NCBI GenBank assembly: GCA_030731175.1
Contig: JANQUM010000203.1
Location: 1-6,003, forward strand
Direction: 5' to 3'
DNA: 6,003 nt
Source of the DNA: Spirosomataceae bacterium
GTDB taxonomy: Bacteria; Bacteroidota; Bacteroidia; Cytophagales; Spirosomataceae
Part shown: piece by piece, positions 1 through 5,764 of the stretch
Layout of the letters: each line of letters opens with the position of its first letter
Numbering within the stretch: position 1 is the first letter of the stretch
Made by a program: the position numbers and the translations under genes
The notes under the pieces: generated by a model
Databases searched by the model: none
Told to the model about the DNA's origin: nothing
Seen by the model: only the letters and a program-made list of their open reading frames with translations

Positions 1-50
1 CTATTATACAGTATCTTATTCATGAATCATGCCAAACTAGTATAAAACGA

Positions 51-78
51 AAAAGGACGGTCAAGTGACCGTCCTTTT
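51..78 (-). terminator. Rho-independent terminator of the repeat-protein gene
   Basis: A perfect inverted repeat: 51-63 (AAAAGGACGGTCA) pairs with 66-78, leaving a 2-base centre (in practice a 4-base loop). On the minus strand the stem is followed by five T residues and then CGTTTT. It lies 24 bases past the TAA stop at 105-103, the expected place for the terminator of that gene. The flanking A and T tracts are symmetric enough for it to work in both directions, so it could also serve a convergent gene left of the window. Bases 1-50 hold no feature I can support. Confidence 0.9.
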
Positions 79-102
79 CAGAGTAATAATTTTTACTAAA
101 TA

Positions 103-1023
103 TTAGTAAGAAATACCAAGAGCTTTCAAAGTCTCAAGGTTGAGGTTTCCTTGTGGAAGGTTCTCATCTTTCTGGAATTGAAGTAACGCTGTTTTTGTCT
201 GACGACCTAAAACGTTATCAATCGGACCTGGATCATATCCTCTTTGTTTCAATGCAATTTGAATCGAACGGATACGCTCAACGGTTACTTTGCTTTCACA
301 AAGAATTTCTACCCAGTCAGCGTAAGAACCCATACCAGTCATCGAAGTGAACGTGTACGTTCCCGTTTGAGCAGGGATTGCTACTTCGCTTGTTGCAGGA
401 CCTGTTTTAACAACCGTTTTAGTTATTGTCTTGTACTGAGCAGGTACTTCTACTTCACGGGTTGCTGCAGCAGATGCTACTACCTGACGTGTGATAGTTT
501 TATACTCAGCAGGAATATCAATCTCACGTGTAGTTGGTTGCTTGTCAACCATGTACTTAGAAACTGAACGGTACTCAGCAGGAACGTCAATTGAACGAAC
601 CTTAGGACCACAGCCGCTATTATTAGCCGCCATTGCGTTAGATCCATCACCTGAATTTATGGCGTTACCTTCGTCGCCGCAGATAAATTTGGTACGGCTT
701 GCGAATTGAGCTGGAACATCTATTTCACGAGTTGTTGCTGGACTTGCCAACACTCTTCTTGTGCGAGTAGCGTATTCAGCAGCAACAGGCACTTCTTTTA
801 CCGAAGCAGGAGTTGCAATTACTTGCTTAGTTACTGTTTCGTATTTTGCAGGTACTGCAACTTCACTTACTTGTGCACCACGAGCTACTAACTGACGTGT
901 AATTGTCTCGAATTGAGCCGGAACAACAGTTTCTTTAACTTCTGCAGCACTTACAAGTACTTGCTTAGTTACTGTTTCGTATTGAGCAGAAGCTACACCA
1001 TCCTGGAAAGCACTTGCTCCCGC
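103..1023 (-). CDS. Downstream section of a disrupted secreted repeat protein, with C-terminal peptidoglycan-binding domain
   Basis: These 306 codons stay open in the same frame directly after the TGA at 1026-1024 and end at TAA 105-103. They carry about eight more repeat units of the form VPAxYxTVTKQV followed by a TPAxVREIDVP-like stretch, then a linker. The last ~63 residues (about 294-106) are a typical PG_binding_1 domain: a helix with IQIALKQRGYDPG, then IDNVLGRQTKTALLQFQ, then a short final helix. That family binds peptidoglycan non-covalently, so this end should anchor the protein to the wall in the periplasm. There is no credible start of its own. The first in-frame NTG is a GTG at 792-790, in the middle of a repeat and without a ribosome binding site, and no signal peptide follows it. 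I therefore read this as the severed C-terminal end of the gene upstream. One repeat carries a Cys-to-Cys inserted loop (681 to 610). If no full-length product is made, the wall anchor is lost. Confidence 0.75.
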   Translation of the reverse strand, partial: AGASAFQDGVASAQYETVTKQVLVSAAEVKETVVPAQFETITRQLVARGAQVSEVAVPAKYETVTKQVIATPASVKEVPVAAEYATRTRRVLASPATTREIDVPAQFASRTKFICGDEGNAINSGDGSNAMAANNSGCGPKVRSIDVPAEYRSVSKYMVDKQPTTREIDIPAEYKTITRQVVASAAATREVEVPAQYKTITKTVVKTGPATSEVAIPAQTGTYTFTSMTGMGSYADWVEILCESKVTVERIRSIQIALKQRGYDPGPIDNVLGRQTKTALLQFQKDENLPQGNLNLETLKALGISY

Positions 1024-2208
1024 TCATGAACCACTTGGGTTATCAACATAACCATCAAATACTTGCTTAGTTACAGTAGCGTATTCGGCAGGAACGTCTA
1101 TTTCTCTTACCGCAGCAGGAGTTGAAATCACCTGTCTTGTAACAGTTGAAGTCTGGGCTGGAGTAACGTTTTCTCTTACTCCGGCTGGAGTTTTGATTAC
1201 TTGCTTTGTGATAGTCTGATATTCCGCCGGAACTTCAACTAAACACAAAATGCGGCAATCATCTGGGTTTGCAGAGAGACAAGTTGGATCAACTTTTCCT
1301 TTCTCGTATTTTGTGTAAGCATCGCGTACTTTTACACGCTCAGTTACGGTTTGGTAAACTGGCGGAGTAACTGTTAAGCTTTTTACGGCTTCTTTTACAA
1401 CGATTGTCTCAGACTCTGTTTTGTATTGGGCCGGTACAACTTCATAACGCTTTGAGGCTTCTTTGACCAGAATACGCTCAGTTACGGTTTTGTACTTAGG
1501 AAGTTTTGCTCCGCCAGCGGCAGGTGCAGCTTCTCTAACCATTACACGCTCAGATGCAGTTCTGAATTTTGCAGGAATAACTGTGTAACTCACGTAAGAC
1601 GGACGAACCATGTAACGCTCAGTTACAGGCTTAAACTGAATGTTGTTATCAACTTTTAATTCAGTGTAAGCAGGTGATGTCATGAATTGCTCAGTGGCTG
1701 TTCTGTAAACGGCAGGGCTTACTTCGTAGCGTACAGAAGCTTCTTTCATTAATAATCTTTCAGTTTCAGTCGTAAATTGAGCCGGTACAACTTCTAAAGT
1801 CTTGTATCCTTCTTTTACCATAAAACGCTCAGACGTTGATGTAAAACACGGAGAGTTTGCGGCAGCAACATCTCTTGAGCTACTCGAACCAGTTGCGGTA
1901 GCGTTTGTAGCGTCGTTACATCCCGTGATTTCGTAACGCTTGTAAGCAGGGGCCGTTTCCATACGCTCGCTTACCATACGGTAAGTTCCTGAATTTGGAA
2001 CAACCTGTACACTTTTACCCGCTTCTTTGATCAAAACTCGCTCAGTTTCAGTTTTGTAAGCAGCAGCAGTAGCAGTAAATACTTTGCTTGCTTCTTTCAC
2101 TAACATTTGGTCTGAGGTAGTTCCGAACTCAGCATTAGTAGCTACCAGTTGCTTTCCGGCTTCTTTAGCTACGTACTGCTCAGTACGAGTAGTGAATTGT
2201 GCTGGTTT
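373..2208 (-). repeat. In-frame tandem repeats of about 69 bases (23 residues)
   Basis: About 23 units line up by eye. Each has an aromatic core (AQF, AEY or AKY), a TxTE or TxTK step, a hydrophobic strand, and then a KEAS or TPA turn leading to VVP or DVP. The first twelve or so are KEAS-type (T-E-R-V-L-V-K-E-A-S). From about the thirteenth they become TPA-type (T-K-Q-V-I-x-T-P-A). Inserted loops break the period in four units, two of them bounded by cysteines. DNA identity between units is mostly low, so the array is old. Neighbouring TPA-type units are closer: 821-845 and 959-983 are identical over 25 bases, exactly two units (138 bases) apart. Repeats with alternating short strands like this suggest an extended beta-rich rod, which is inference. 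Confidence 0.85.
1024..1026 (-). other. In-frame TGA stop interrupting the repeat-protein gene
   Basis: On the minus strand the context is GGT TCA TGA GCG GGA GCA. It falls inside a Gly/Ser/Ala-rich loop between two repeat units, and both flanks are in one frame with no other stop down to 105. A single base change restores a sense codon (for example GGA, TCA, CGA or TGG). Gly or Ser would fit the loop composition. TGA is a true stop in this organism, because yraN ends on TGA at its natural family end. Confidence 0.85.
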
Positions 2209-2322
2209 TAAACACTTGGCATAACATTTGCCTGGTACAGCGTTAGGCGGAAGATCTACTTGAGCAACAGCAATGCTGCCAAACAGAAATACTGCACAGA
2301 TTGATAGTAGGTACTTGTTCAT
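1024..2322 (-). CDS. Secreted tandem-repeat protein, upstream section ending at a premature TGA
   Basis: I start at ATG 2322-2320 because the product then begins with a clean signal peptide: MNK, a hydrophobic core around YLLSICAVFLFGSIAV, and cleavage near AVA-Q. An ATG one codon earlier (2325) is equally possible. An upstream ATG at 2442 would add 40 residues rich in Lys and Phe before the signal and is unlikely. The mature part opens with a GKCYAKC pair of cysteines and then about 15 repeats of ~23 residues, first KEAS-type, then TPA-type. A loop bounded by two cysteines (1920 to 1846) interrupts the fourth unit, and three cysteines sit in a loop of the twelfth. I know similar VPGKCYAKC-opening repeat proteins from Bacteroidota envelopes but no assigned function. 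The stop removes the peptidoglycan-binding end encoded further on. As it stands the product is 432 residues, exported but without its anchor. It has its own leader; the hydrolase gene lies 321 bases upstream. Confidence 0.8.
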   Translation of the reverse strand: MNKYLLSICAVFLFGSIAVAQVDLPPNAVPGKCYAKCLKPAQFTTRTEQYVAKEAGKQLVATNAEFGTTSDQMLVKEASKVFTATAAAYKTETERVLIKEAGKSVQVVPNSGTYRMVSERMETAPAYKRYEITGCNDATNATATGSSSSRDVAAANSPCFTSTSERFMVKEGYKTLEVVPAQFTTETERLLMKEASVRYEVSPAVYRTATEQFMTSPAYTELKVDNNIQFKPVTERYMVRPSYVSYTVIPAKFRTASERVMVREAAPAAGGAKLPKYKTVTERILVKEASKRYEVVPAQYKTESETIVVKEAVKSLTVTPPVYQTVTERVKVRDAYTKYEKGKVDPTCLSANPDDCRILCLVEVPAEYQTITKQVIKTPAGVRENVTPAQTSTVTRQVISTPAAVREIDVPAEYATVTKQVFDGYVDNPSGS

Positions 2323-2643
2323 CATAAAGAAATTAAAATTTAGGTTATAGAAAATACTGGTTTTTTTTAAACGCTTGCTAGAAAGAAATAATATTGGAGA
2401 AGTTAACAACAAGGAAAATATCGCACGCTTTTTATTACGCATTGCAACTTAAAGCGTAAACGAAAGGTCTATCTTTCCTCAATTTCAACTTAACTTATTA
2501 GTACTCAAAATAGTAAGGGTTCACTCAAATCACAATTTTAAAGAAAAAAGACTTTAAAAGAAAGTTATTTCATCTCTTTTCAGTGTTAAGTATTTATTGT
2601 GTAATTTATCTATTGACGGCAATTTATTTCCCTAGTCACTAAA
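2323..2643. other. Gene-free gap and leader between the hydrolase gene and the repeat-protein gene
   Basis: This AT-rich 321-base stretch must hold the promoter and 5' leader of the repeat-protein gene on the minus strand. I looked for the Bacteroidota -7 pattern TAnnTTTG on that strand and found no good match, so no promoter is called. A weak hairpin with a T run (2544-2565) is listed separately. No plausible coding sequence, RNA gene or mobile remnant is visible. Confidence 0.5.
2544..2565 (-). terminator. Possible weak terminator after the hydrolase gene
   Basis: On the minus strand ACTTT (2565-2561) can pair with AAAGT (2555-2551) across a 5-base loop, followed one base later by six T residues (2549-2544). 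The stem is only five pairs and nearly all A-T, and it lies about 80 bases past the hydrolase stop. The T run is the main support; this could be chance in AT-rich sequence. Confidence 0.25.
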
Positions 2644-3444
2644 TTACCTTCTTCTTTTTGAAAATACCCAAGGTATCAGAGCTGTTTCACTGTAAGCCTT
2701 ATCCCAGCTATTGTGGTTGACATCGGGGTATTCACGATATTTTACATCTGCACCTAACTCAACTAAACGAGCGTACATTTTCTGTGAATTTTTGACCGGA
2801 ACAACGCCATCAGCATCACCATGGAAAATCCAAAATGGAACCTGAGCGGTTTCTTTATTGTAAGAATCGGGATCACCGCCTCCGCAAACCGGGACTGCCG
2901 CGGCAAACAAGTCAGGAAATCTCGCAACTGCCTCAAAAGTTCCCATTCCGCCCATCGAAAGTCCAGTAATGTAAACACGAGAAGTGTCGGCGTAATCGTC
3001 TCCCAAATAAGAATTTAGCAACTCTATTGCGGCATCAAGTGCGGGGGTTATTTCGTAAGAATAATTGTAGTCAAAATCAATCGGATAGGTTTCCCGATCA
3101 AATTTAGCCGAAGACCAATAACCTTCTGCCGGACATTGCGGAGCAATTACAAAACATGGAAATCCTTTACGGTACCTTTCAATCAAAAAAGTAGAAACGC
3201 CGTGCGTAAGTTGGGCTTCGTTGTCATCGCCTCGCTCGCCTGCTCCGTGAAGAAAAAGAACAATGGGGTATTTTTTCGTTGAATCAAAATTGAGTGGTTT
3301 GAGTATTCGGTACGGCAAATATTCCCCCGAGGAACTCATGTAAGTTTCTTTCTCAAACTGACTTTTGTCCTGAGAAAACACGGTCATAGCTTTCATTATA
3401 CAGAAAACGAAGAGCAAATAAACTGGTGCGTTAGTAGGTTTCAT
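2644..3444 (-). CDS. Secreted alpha/beta-hydrolase (predicted esterase or peptidase, COG4099-like)
   Basis: The product is 266 residues from ATG 3444-3442. This start gives a signal peptide (MKPTNAPVYLLFVFCIMKAM, cleavage near VFSQ). An ATG at 3510 would prepend 22 polar residues lying across an inverted repeat, so I reject it. The fold is a single-domain alpha/beta-hydrolase. An oxyanion-hole region LHGAGERGDD lies near residues 65-74, the nucleophile elbow GLSMGG has Ser163, the acid is in HGDADGVVP (Asp212) and the base is His244 in VNHNSW. All three catalytic residues are therefore present. The sequence resembles secreted predicted peptidases, dienelactone-hydrolase-like proteins and feruloyl-esterase-like proteins. 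The substrate cannot be read from sequence; an ester of a polysaccharide or lipid is as likely as a peptide. It is 103 bases from pruA with a hairpin between, so probably transcribed separately. Confidence 0.85.
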   Translation of the reverse strand: MKPTNAPVYLLFVFCIMKAMTVFSQDKSQFEKETYMSSSGEYLPYRILKPLNFDSTKKYPIVLFLHGAGERGDDNEAQLTHGVSTFLIERYRKGFPCFVIAPQCPAEGYWSSAKFDRETYPIDFDYNYSYEITPALDAAIELLNSYLGDDYADTSRVYITGLSMGGMGTFEAVARFPDLFAAAVPVCGGGDPDSYNKETAQVPFWIFHGDADGVVPVKNSQKMYARLVELGADVKYREYPDVNHNSWDKAYSETALIPWVFSKRRR

Positions 3445-3462
3445 TTGTGTGGAAAACGTAAA

Positions 3463-3521
3463 ATCCCGCTGATTGAGGTGCATTGAAGTTGTTCGTTCAA
3501 ATATACTCAAATCAGCGGGAT
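3463..3521 (-). terminator. Long inverted repeat between pruA and the hydrolase gene, probable pruA terminator
   Basis: Twelve bases at 3463-3474 (ATCCCGCTGATT) are perfectly complementary to 3510-3521. Pairing extends three more bases (GAG with CTC) past a one-base bulge. The 35-base spacer contains a smaller inverted repeat, TTGAA at 3483-3487 with TTCAA at 3496-3500, so the structure could stack. It begins 26 bases after the pruA stop, and on the minus strand the stem is followed by TTTTACGTTTT, as in a terminator. The large loop is unusual for an intrinsic terminator; a regulatory leader or small palindromic element are alternatives. Confidence 0.5.
3498..3505 (-). promoter_or_regulatory. 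Candidate -7 element for the hydrolase gene
   Basis: The minus strand reads TATATTTG, a full match to the Bacteroidota -7 pattern TAnnTTTG, about 54 bases upstream of the chosen ATG at 3444. The expected TTG about 19 bases further up is absent (TCA there), so support is partial. It sits inside the loop of the inverted repeat 3463-3521. Confidence 0.35.
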
Positions 3522-3547
3522 GATTGAAAAATTATTTCAAAGGCCTA

Positions 3548-5182
3548 TTATTCCTCTCCCAAAAAAGGGTAACGGTAATCAGTAGGCGAAACGAATGTTT
3601 CTTTGATAGTACGTAGATTTACCCAACGAAGTAAATTCAGCATTGAGCCAGCTTTATCGTTTGTTCCCGAAGCCCTCGCTCCGCCAAATGGTTGCTGCCC
3701 AACCACGGCTCCGGTTGGTTTATCATTAATATAAAAATTACCCGCGGCGTTTTCTAATTTACGCATTGCCAAATCAACGGCGTAGCGGTCTTTTGAGAAA
3801 ACTGCACCCGTCAAAGCATACGGCGACGTGGAATCTACCAATTCAAGAATTTCTTCAAAATCGGTTGCCTCGTCGTAAACATATATAGTAAGTACTGGCC
3901 CGAAAATTTCTTCGCACATGGTGCGGTATTTAGGGTCGGTTACTTTTAAAACCGTTGGTTCGATGAAATAACCTTTCGATTTATCAAAATTTCCTCCGGC
4001 AATCACTTCCACGCCTTCGGCTTTCTTGGCTTCAGCGATGTAACCCGAAATTTTGTCAAACGCTTTCTCGTCAATTACAGCGTTAATAAAATTGGTAAAA
4101 TCTTCTGTTCCACCCATTTTCATCGAAGCTAAATCTTCTTGCATGAAACCTTTAATATCTTCCCAAAGGTTGGAAGGGACGTACGCCCGTGAAGCCGCCG
4201 AACATTTTTGCCCTTGAAATTCAAAAGAGCCACGAACAAGCCCAGTTGCTACTTCTTTGGCGTTTGCCGATTTATGAGCAACTACAAAGTCTTTCCCACC
4301 AGTTTCGCCCACAATACGTGGATAAGATTTGTATTTCGTGATGTTTTGTCCGATTGTTTTCCAAATAGTCTGAAAAACGGCGGTGCTTCCTGTAAAATGG
4401 ATTCCCGCAAATTCAGGATGGTTAAAAACAACTTCTCCAGTATCAGGGCCGTCAACGTAAATTAAATTAATTACGCCGTCTGGCAAACCCGCTTCTTTAA
4501 AAATTTCCATTAGCACATTTGCCGAATAAATCTGCGTGTAAGCTGGTTTCCACACAATTACGTTGCCCATCATGGCAGCACTTGCAGGAAGATTTCCGGC
4601 AATTGCAGTGAAATTAAACGGCGTTAAAGCAAATACAAAACCTTCTAAAGGGCGGTATTCTAACCTGTTCCAAACGCCTGGTGACGAAACGGGTTGGTCA
4701 GAATAGATTTGCTCCATAAACTTTACATTGAAGCGGAGAAAATCTATAAGCTCACAAGCGGCGTCAATTTCTGCTTGAAACGCATTTTTTGATTGCCCCA
4801 ACATCGTGGCTGCGTTTAGTTTTGCTCGGTATGGCCCGGCAATTAAATCTGCTGCTTTCAGAAAAATGGAAGCACGGTGTTCCCAAGGCATTGCTGACCA
4901 AGCCGAGCGAGCTTCTAAAGCGGTTTTGATAGCTTTTTCTACGTGGCTTTTATCACCCTCACTTGCGTGACCAAGCGTATGTTTATGATCGTGTGGTGGA
5001 GACAAACGAATTTTTTTGTCGGTTCTTATTTCTTCACCGCCAATGTACATCGGAACGTCAACTTCCTGTGAACGGGCTTCGGCAAGTGCTGCTTTTACCT
5101 TTTCACGTTCGGGAGATCCGGGGGCGTACGAGAGAATCGGCTCGTTTACGAGTGCGGGTGTATTGAAAAAAGCGTTGTGCAT
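3548..5182 (-). CDS. pruA: 1-pyrroline-5-carboxylate dehydrogenase (L-glutamate gamma-semialdehyde dehydrogenase)
   Basis: This is a complete 544-residue aldehyde dehydrogenase. It oxidises glutamate gamma-semialdehyde, in equilibrium with 1-pyrroline-5-carboxylate, to glutamate with NAD+. That is the second step of proline breakdown, in the cytoplasm. The fold's landmarks are in order: TPFNFTA with Asn190, the HFTGST cofactor-loop motif near 262-267, VGETGGKDF with general base Glu293, GQKCSAASR with catalytic Cys327, EEIFGPV near 424-430, and the C-terminal stretch INDKPTGAVVGQQPFGG near 485-501. Length and the GQQPFGGARASGTNDK end match the single-function P5C dehydrogenase type found in Bacteroidota and eukaryotes, rather than the fused PutA enzyme. 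No proline dehydrogenase gene is in the window, so the first step is encoded elsewhere. The start at 5182 fits the family N-terminus and leaves a leader of about 25 bases after its promoter. Confidence 0.96.
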   Translation of the reverse strand: MHNAFFNTPALVNEPILSYAPGSPEREKVKAALAEARSQEVDVPMYIGGEEIRTDKKIRLSPPHDHKHTLGHASEGDKSHVEKAIKTALEARSAWSAMPWEHRASIFLKAADLIAGPYRAKLNAATMLGQSKNAFQAEIDAACELIDFLRFNVKFMEQIYSDQPVSSPGVWNRLEYRPLEGFVFALTPFNFTAIAGNLPASAAMMGNVIVWKPAYTQIYSANVLMEIFKEAGLPDGVINLIYVDGPDTGEVVFNHPEFAGIHFTGSTAVFQTIWKTIGQNITKYKSYPRIVGETGGKDFVVAHKSANAKEVATGLVRGSFEFQGQKCSAASRAYVPSNLWEDIKGFMQEDLASMKMGGTEDFTNFINAVIDEKAFDKISGYIAEAKKAEGVEVIAGGNFDKSKGYFIEPTVLKVTDPKYRTMCEEIFGPVLTIYVYDEATDFEEILELVDSTSPYALTGAVFSKDRYAVDLAMRKLENAAGNFYINDKPTGAVVGQQPFGGARASGTNDKAGSMLNLLRWVNLRTIKETFVSPTDYRYPFLGEE

Positions 5183-5213
5183 AGTATATCGGTATTGTAT
5201 TGATGAATAAGTG

Positions 5214-5243
5214 CAAAGATACGATTTGTATTTTATCTTGCAG
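5214..5243 (-). promoter_or_regulatory. Bacteroidota-type promoter of pruA
   Basis: On the minus strand the -7 element TATCTTTG (5221-5214) matches TAnnTTTG exactly. Nineteen bases upstream is CTG (5243-5241), one base off the usual TTG. Transcription would start near 5206, about 25 bases before the pruA ATG. For the divergent yraN gene I see only near matches in this 81-base gap (TACGATTTG at 5220-5228, one base too long), so I do not call its promoter. Confidence 0.65.
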
Positions 5244-5263
5244 GTAAATCAGCAAATGTAAGC

Positions 5264-5614
5264 ATGACAGACAAGCAAGATCAAGGGCAAACGGGCGAAG
5301 ATATGGCTGCCGCATTTTTAGAAAATAAAGGTTTCAAAATTCTGGAACGTAATTTTAGAGCCGGACAATCTGAGATTGATATCGTAACGATGGATAAAGA
5401 ATGCCTCGTTTTTGTGGAAGTAAGGTTACGTAAAAATGCCGATTATGGGCTACCCGAACAATCCATGTCAAAAGCCAAAATGAACGCTCTAAAACGAGGT
5501 GCGGAAAGTTACATGAGAAAACGCAGTTGGCTCGGCGATGTTCGGTTTGATTTTATAGCAATCATCCAAAAACCTGACCTCGATATTGAGCATTTTCAGG
5601 ATATTTTTTATTGA
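5264..5614 (+). CDS. yraN: UPF0102 (YraN) family protein, putative nuclease-fold
   Basis: The 116-residue product has the whole family pattern: GxxGEDMAAAFLENKGF near the start, LERNFRAGQSEIDIV with Glu37 and Asp39, VFVEVRLRKNADYG with Glu52 and Arg54, then AKMNALKRGAESYM and VRFDFIAI. These residues correspond to a PD-(D/E)xK nuclease-like core. The family is predicted to act on DNA or RNA, sometimes linked to recombination or Holliday junctions, but its role is not firmly known. The Lys of the classical motif is Arg here; as I recall, E. coli YraN also has VEVR, so this does not by itself mean loss of function. Length is normal. ATG 5264 starts just before the conserved region. The gene ends with TGA, which shows that TGA is used as a stop here. 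It is divergent from pruA. Confidence 0.93.
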   Translation: MTDKQDQGQTGEDMAAAFLENKGFKILERNFRAGQSEIDIVTMDKECLVFVEVRLRKNADYGLPEQSMSKAKMNALKRGAESYMRKRSWLGDVRFDFIAIIQKPDLDIEHFQDIFY

Positions 5615-5744
5615 GATTAGAGAAGTTAGATGTGAGATCGGAGAGGCGTAAAACGATGAGATTCAACCCGCGTAGGTCCAACCTAAATGATTGTTATTTA
5701 ATTTTTATTGCAAGGAAATTGAGAAACAGTATCTCTTATCTCAA
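5611..5744. repeat. Imperfect inverted repeat spanning the yraN to DUF2461 gap
   Basis: TTGAGATTAGAGA at 5611-5623, overlapping the yraN stop, matches the reverse complement of 5732-5744 at 12 of 13 bases, with 108 bases between. Inside is a small hairpin, TAGGT (5673-5677) with ACCTA (5681-5685). The 150-base gap (5615-5764) holds no other supported feature. It may be a degenerate intergenic element or chance in purine-rich sequence. Confidence 0.3.
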
Positions 5745-5764
5745 CTCTACTATCTACACAAATT

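Noticed and set aside
21..31. Small palindrome CATGA-A-TCATG near the left edge as an operator
   Set aside because: Eleven bases with no visible gene or promoter beside it; chance cannot be excluded.
790..792. GTG as the true start of a separate peptidoglycan-binding gene ending at 103
   Set aside because: It lies in the middle of a repeat unit, has no ribosome binding site or signal peptide after it, and the same frame with the same repeats is open for 231 bases upstream.
1024..1026. TGA read as a sense codon by an altered genetic code, or as selenocysteine
   Set aside because: yraN ends on TGA exactly at its family's normal end, so TGA stops translation here. No convincing SECIS structure follows, and the loop position has no catalytic context.
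1025..1027. ATG overlapping the TGA (ATGA) as a translational-coupling start
   Set aside because: It opens a different frame that ends after about 20 codons and does not read the repeats.
373..2208. Regular ~69-base periodicity that might suggest a CRISPR or satellite array
   Set aside because: The period is in frame, units differ strongly at DNA level while keeping the protein pattern, and there are no constant repeats with unique spacers.
2323..2442. N-terminal extension of the repeat protein to ATG 2442
   Set aside because: It would put 40 Lys/Phe-rich residues before a good signal peptide; the ATG at 2322 or 2325 gives a normal exported protein.
3445..3510. N-terminal extension of the hydrolase to ATG 3510
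   Set aside because: It adds 22 polar residues before the signal peptide and runs through the inverted repeat and candidate promoter.
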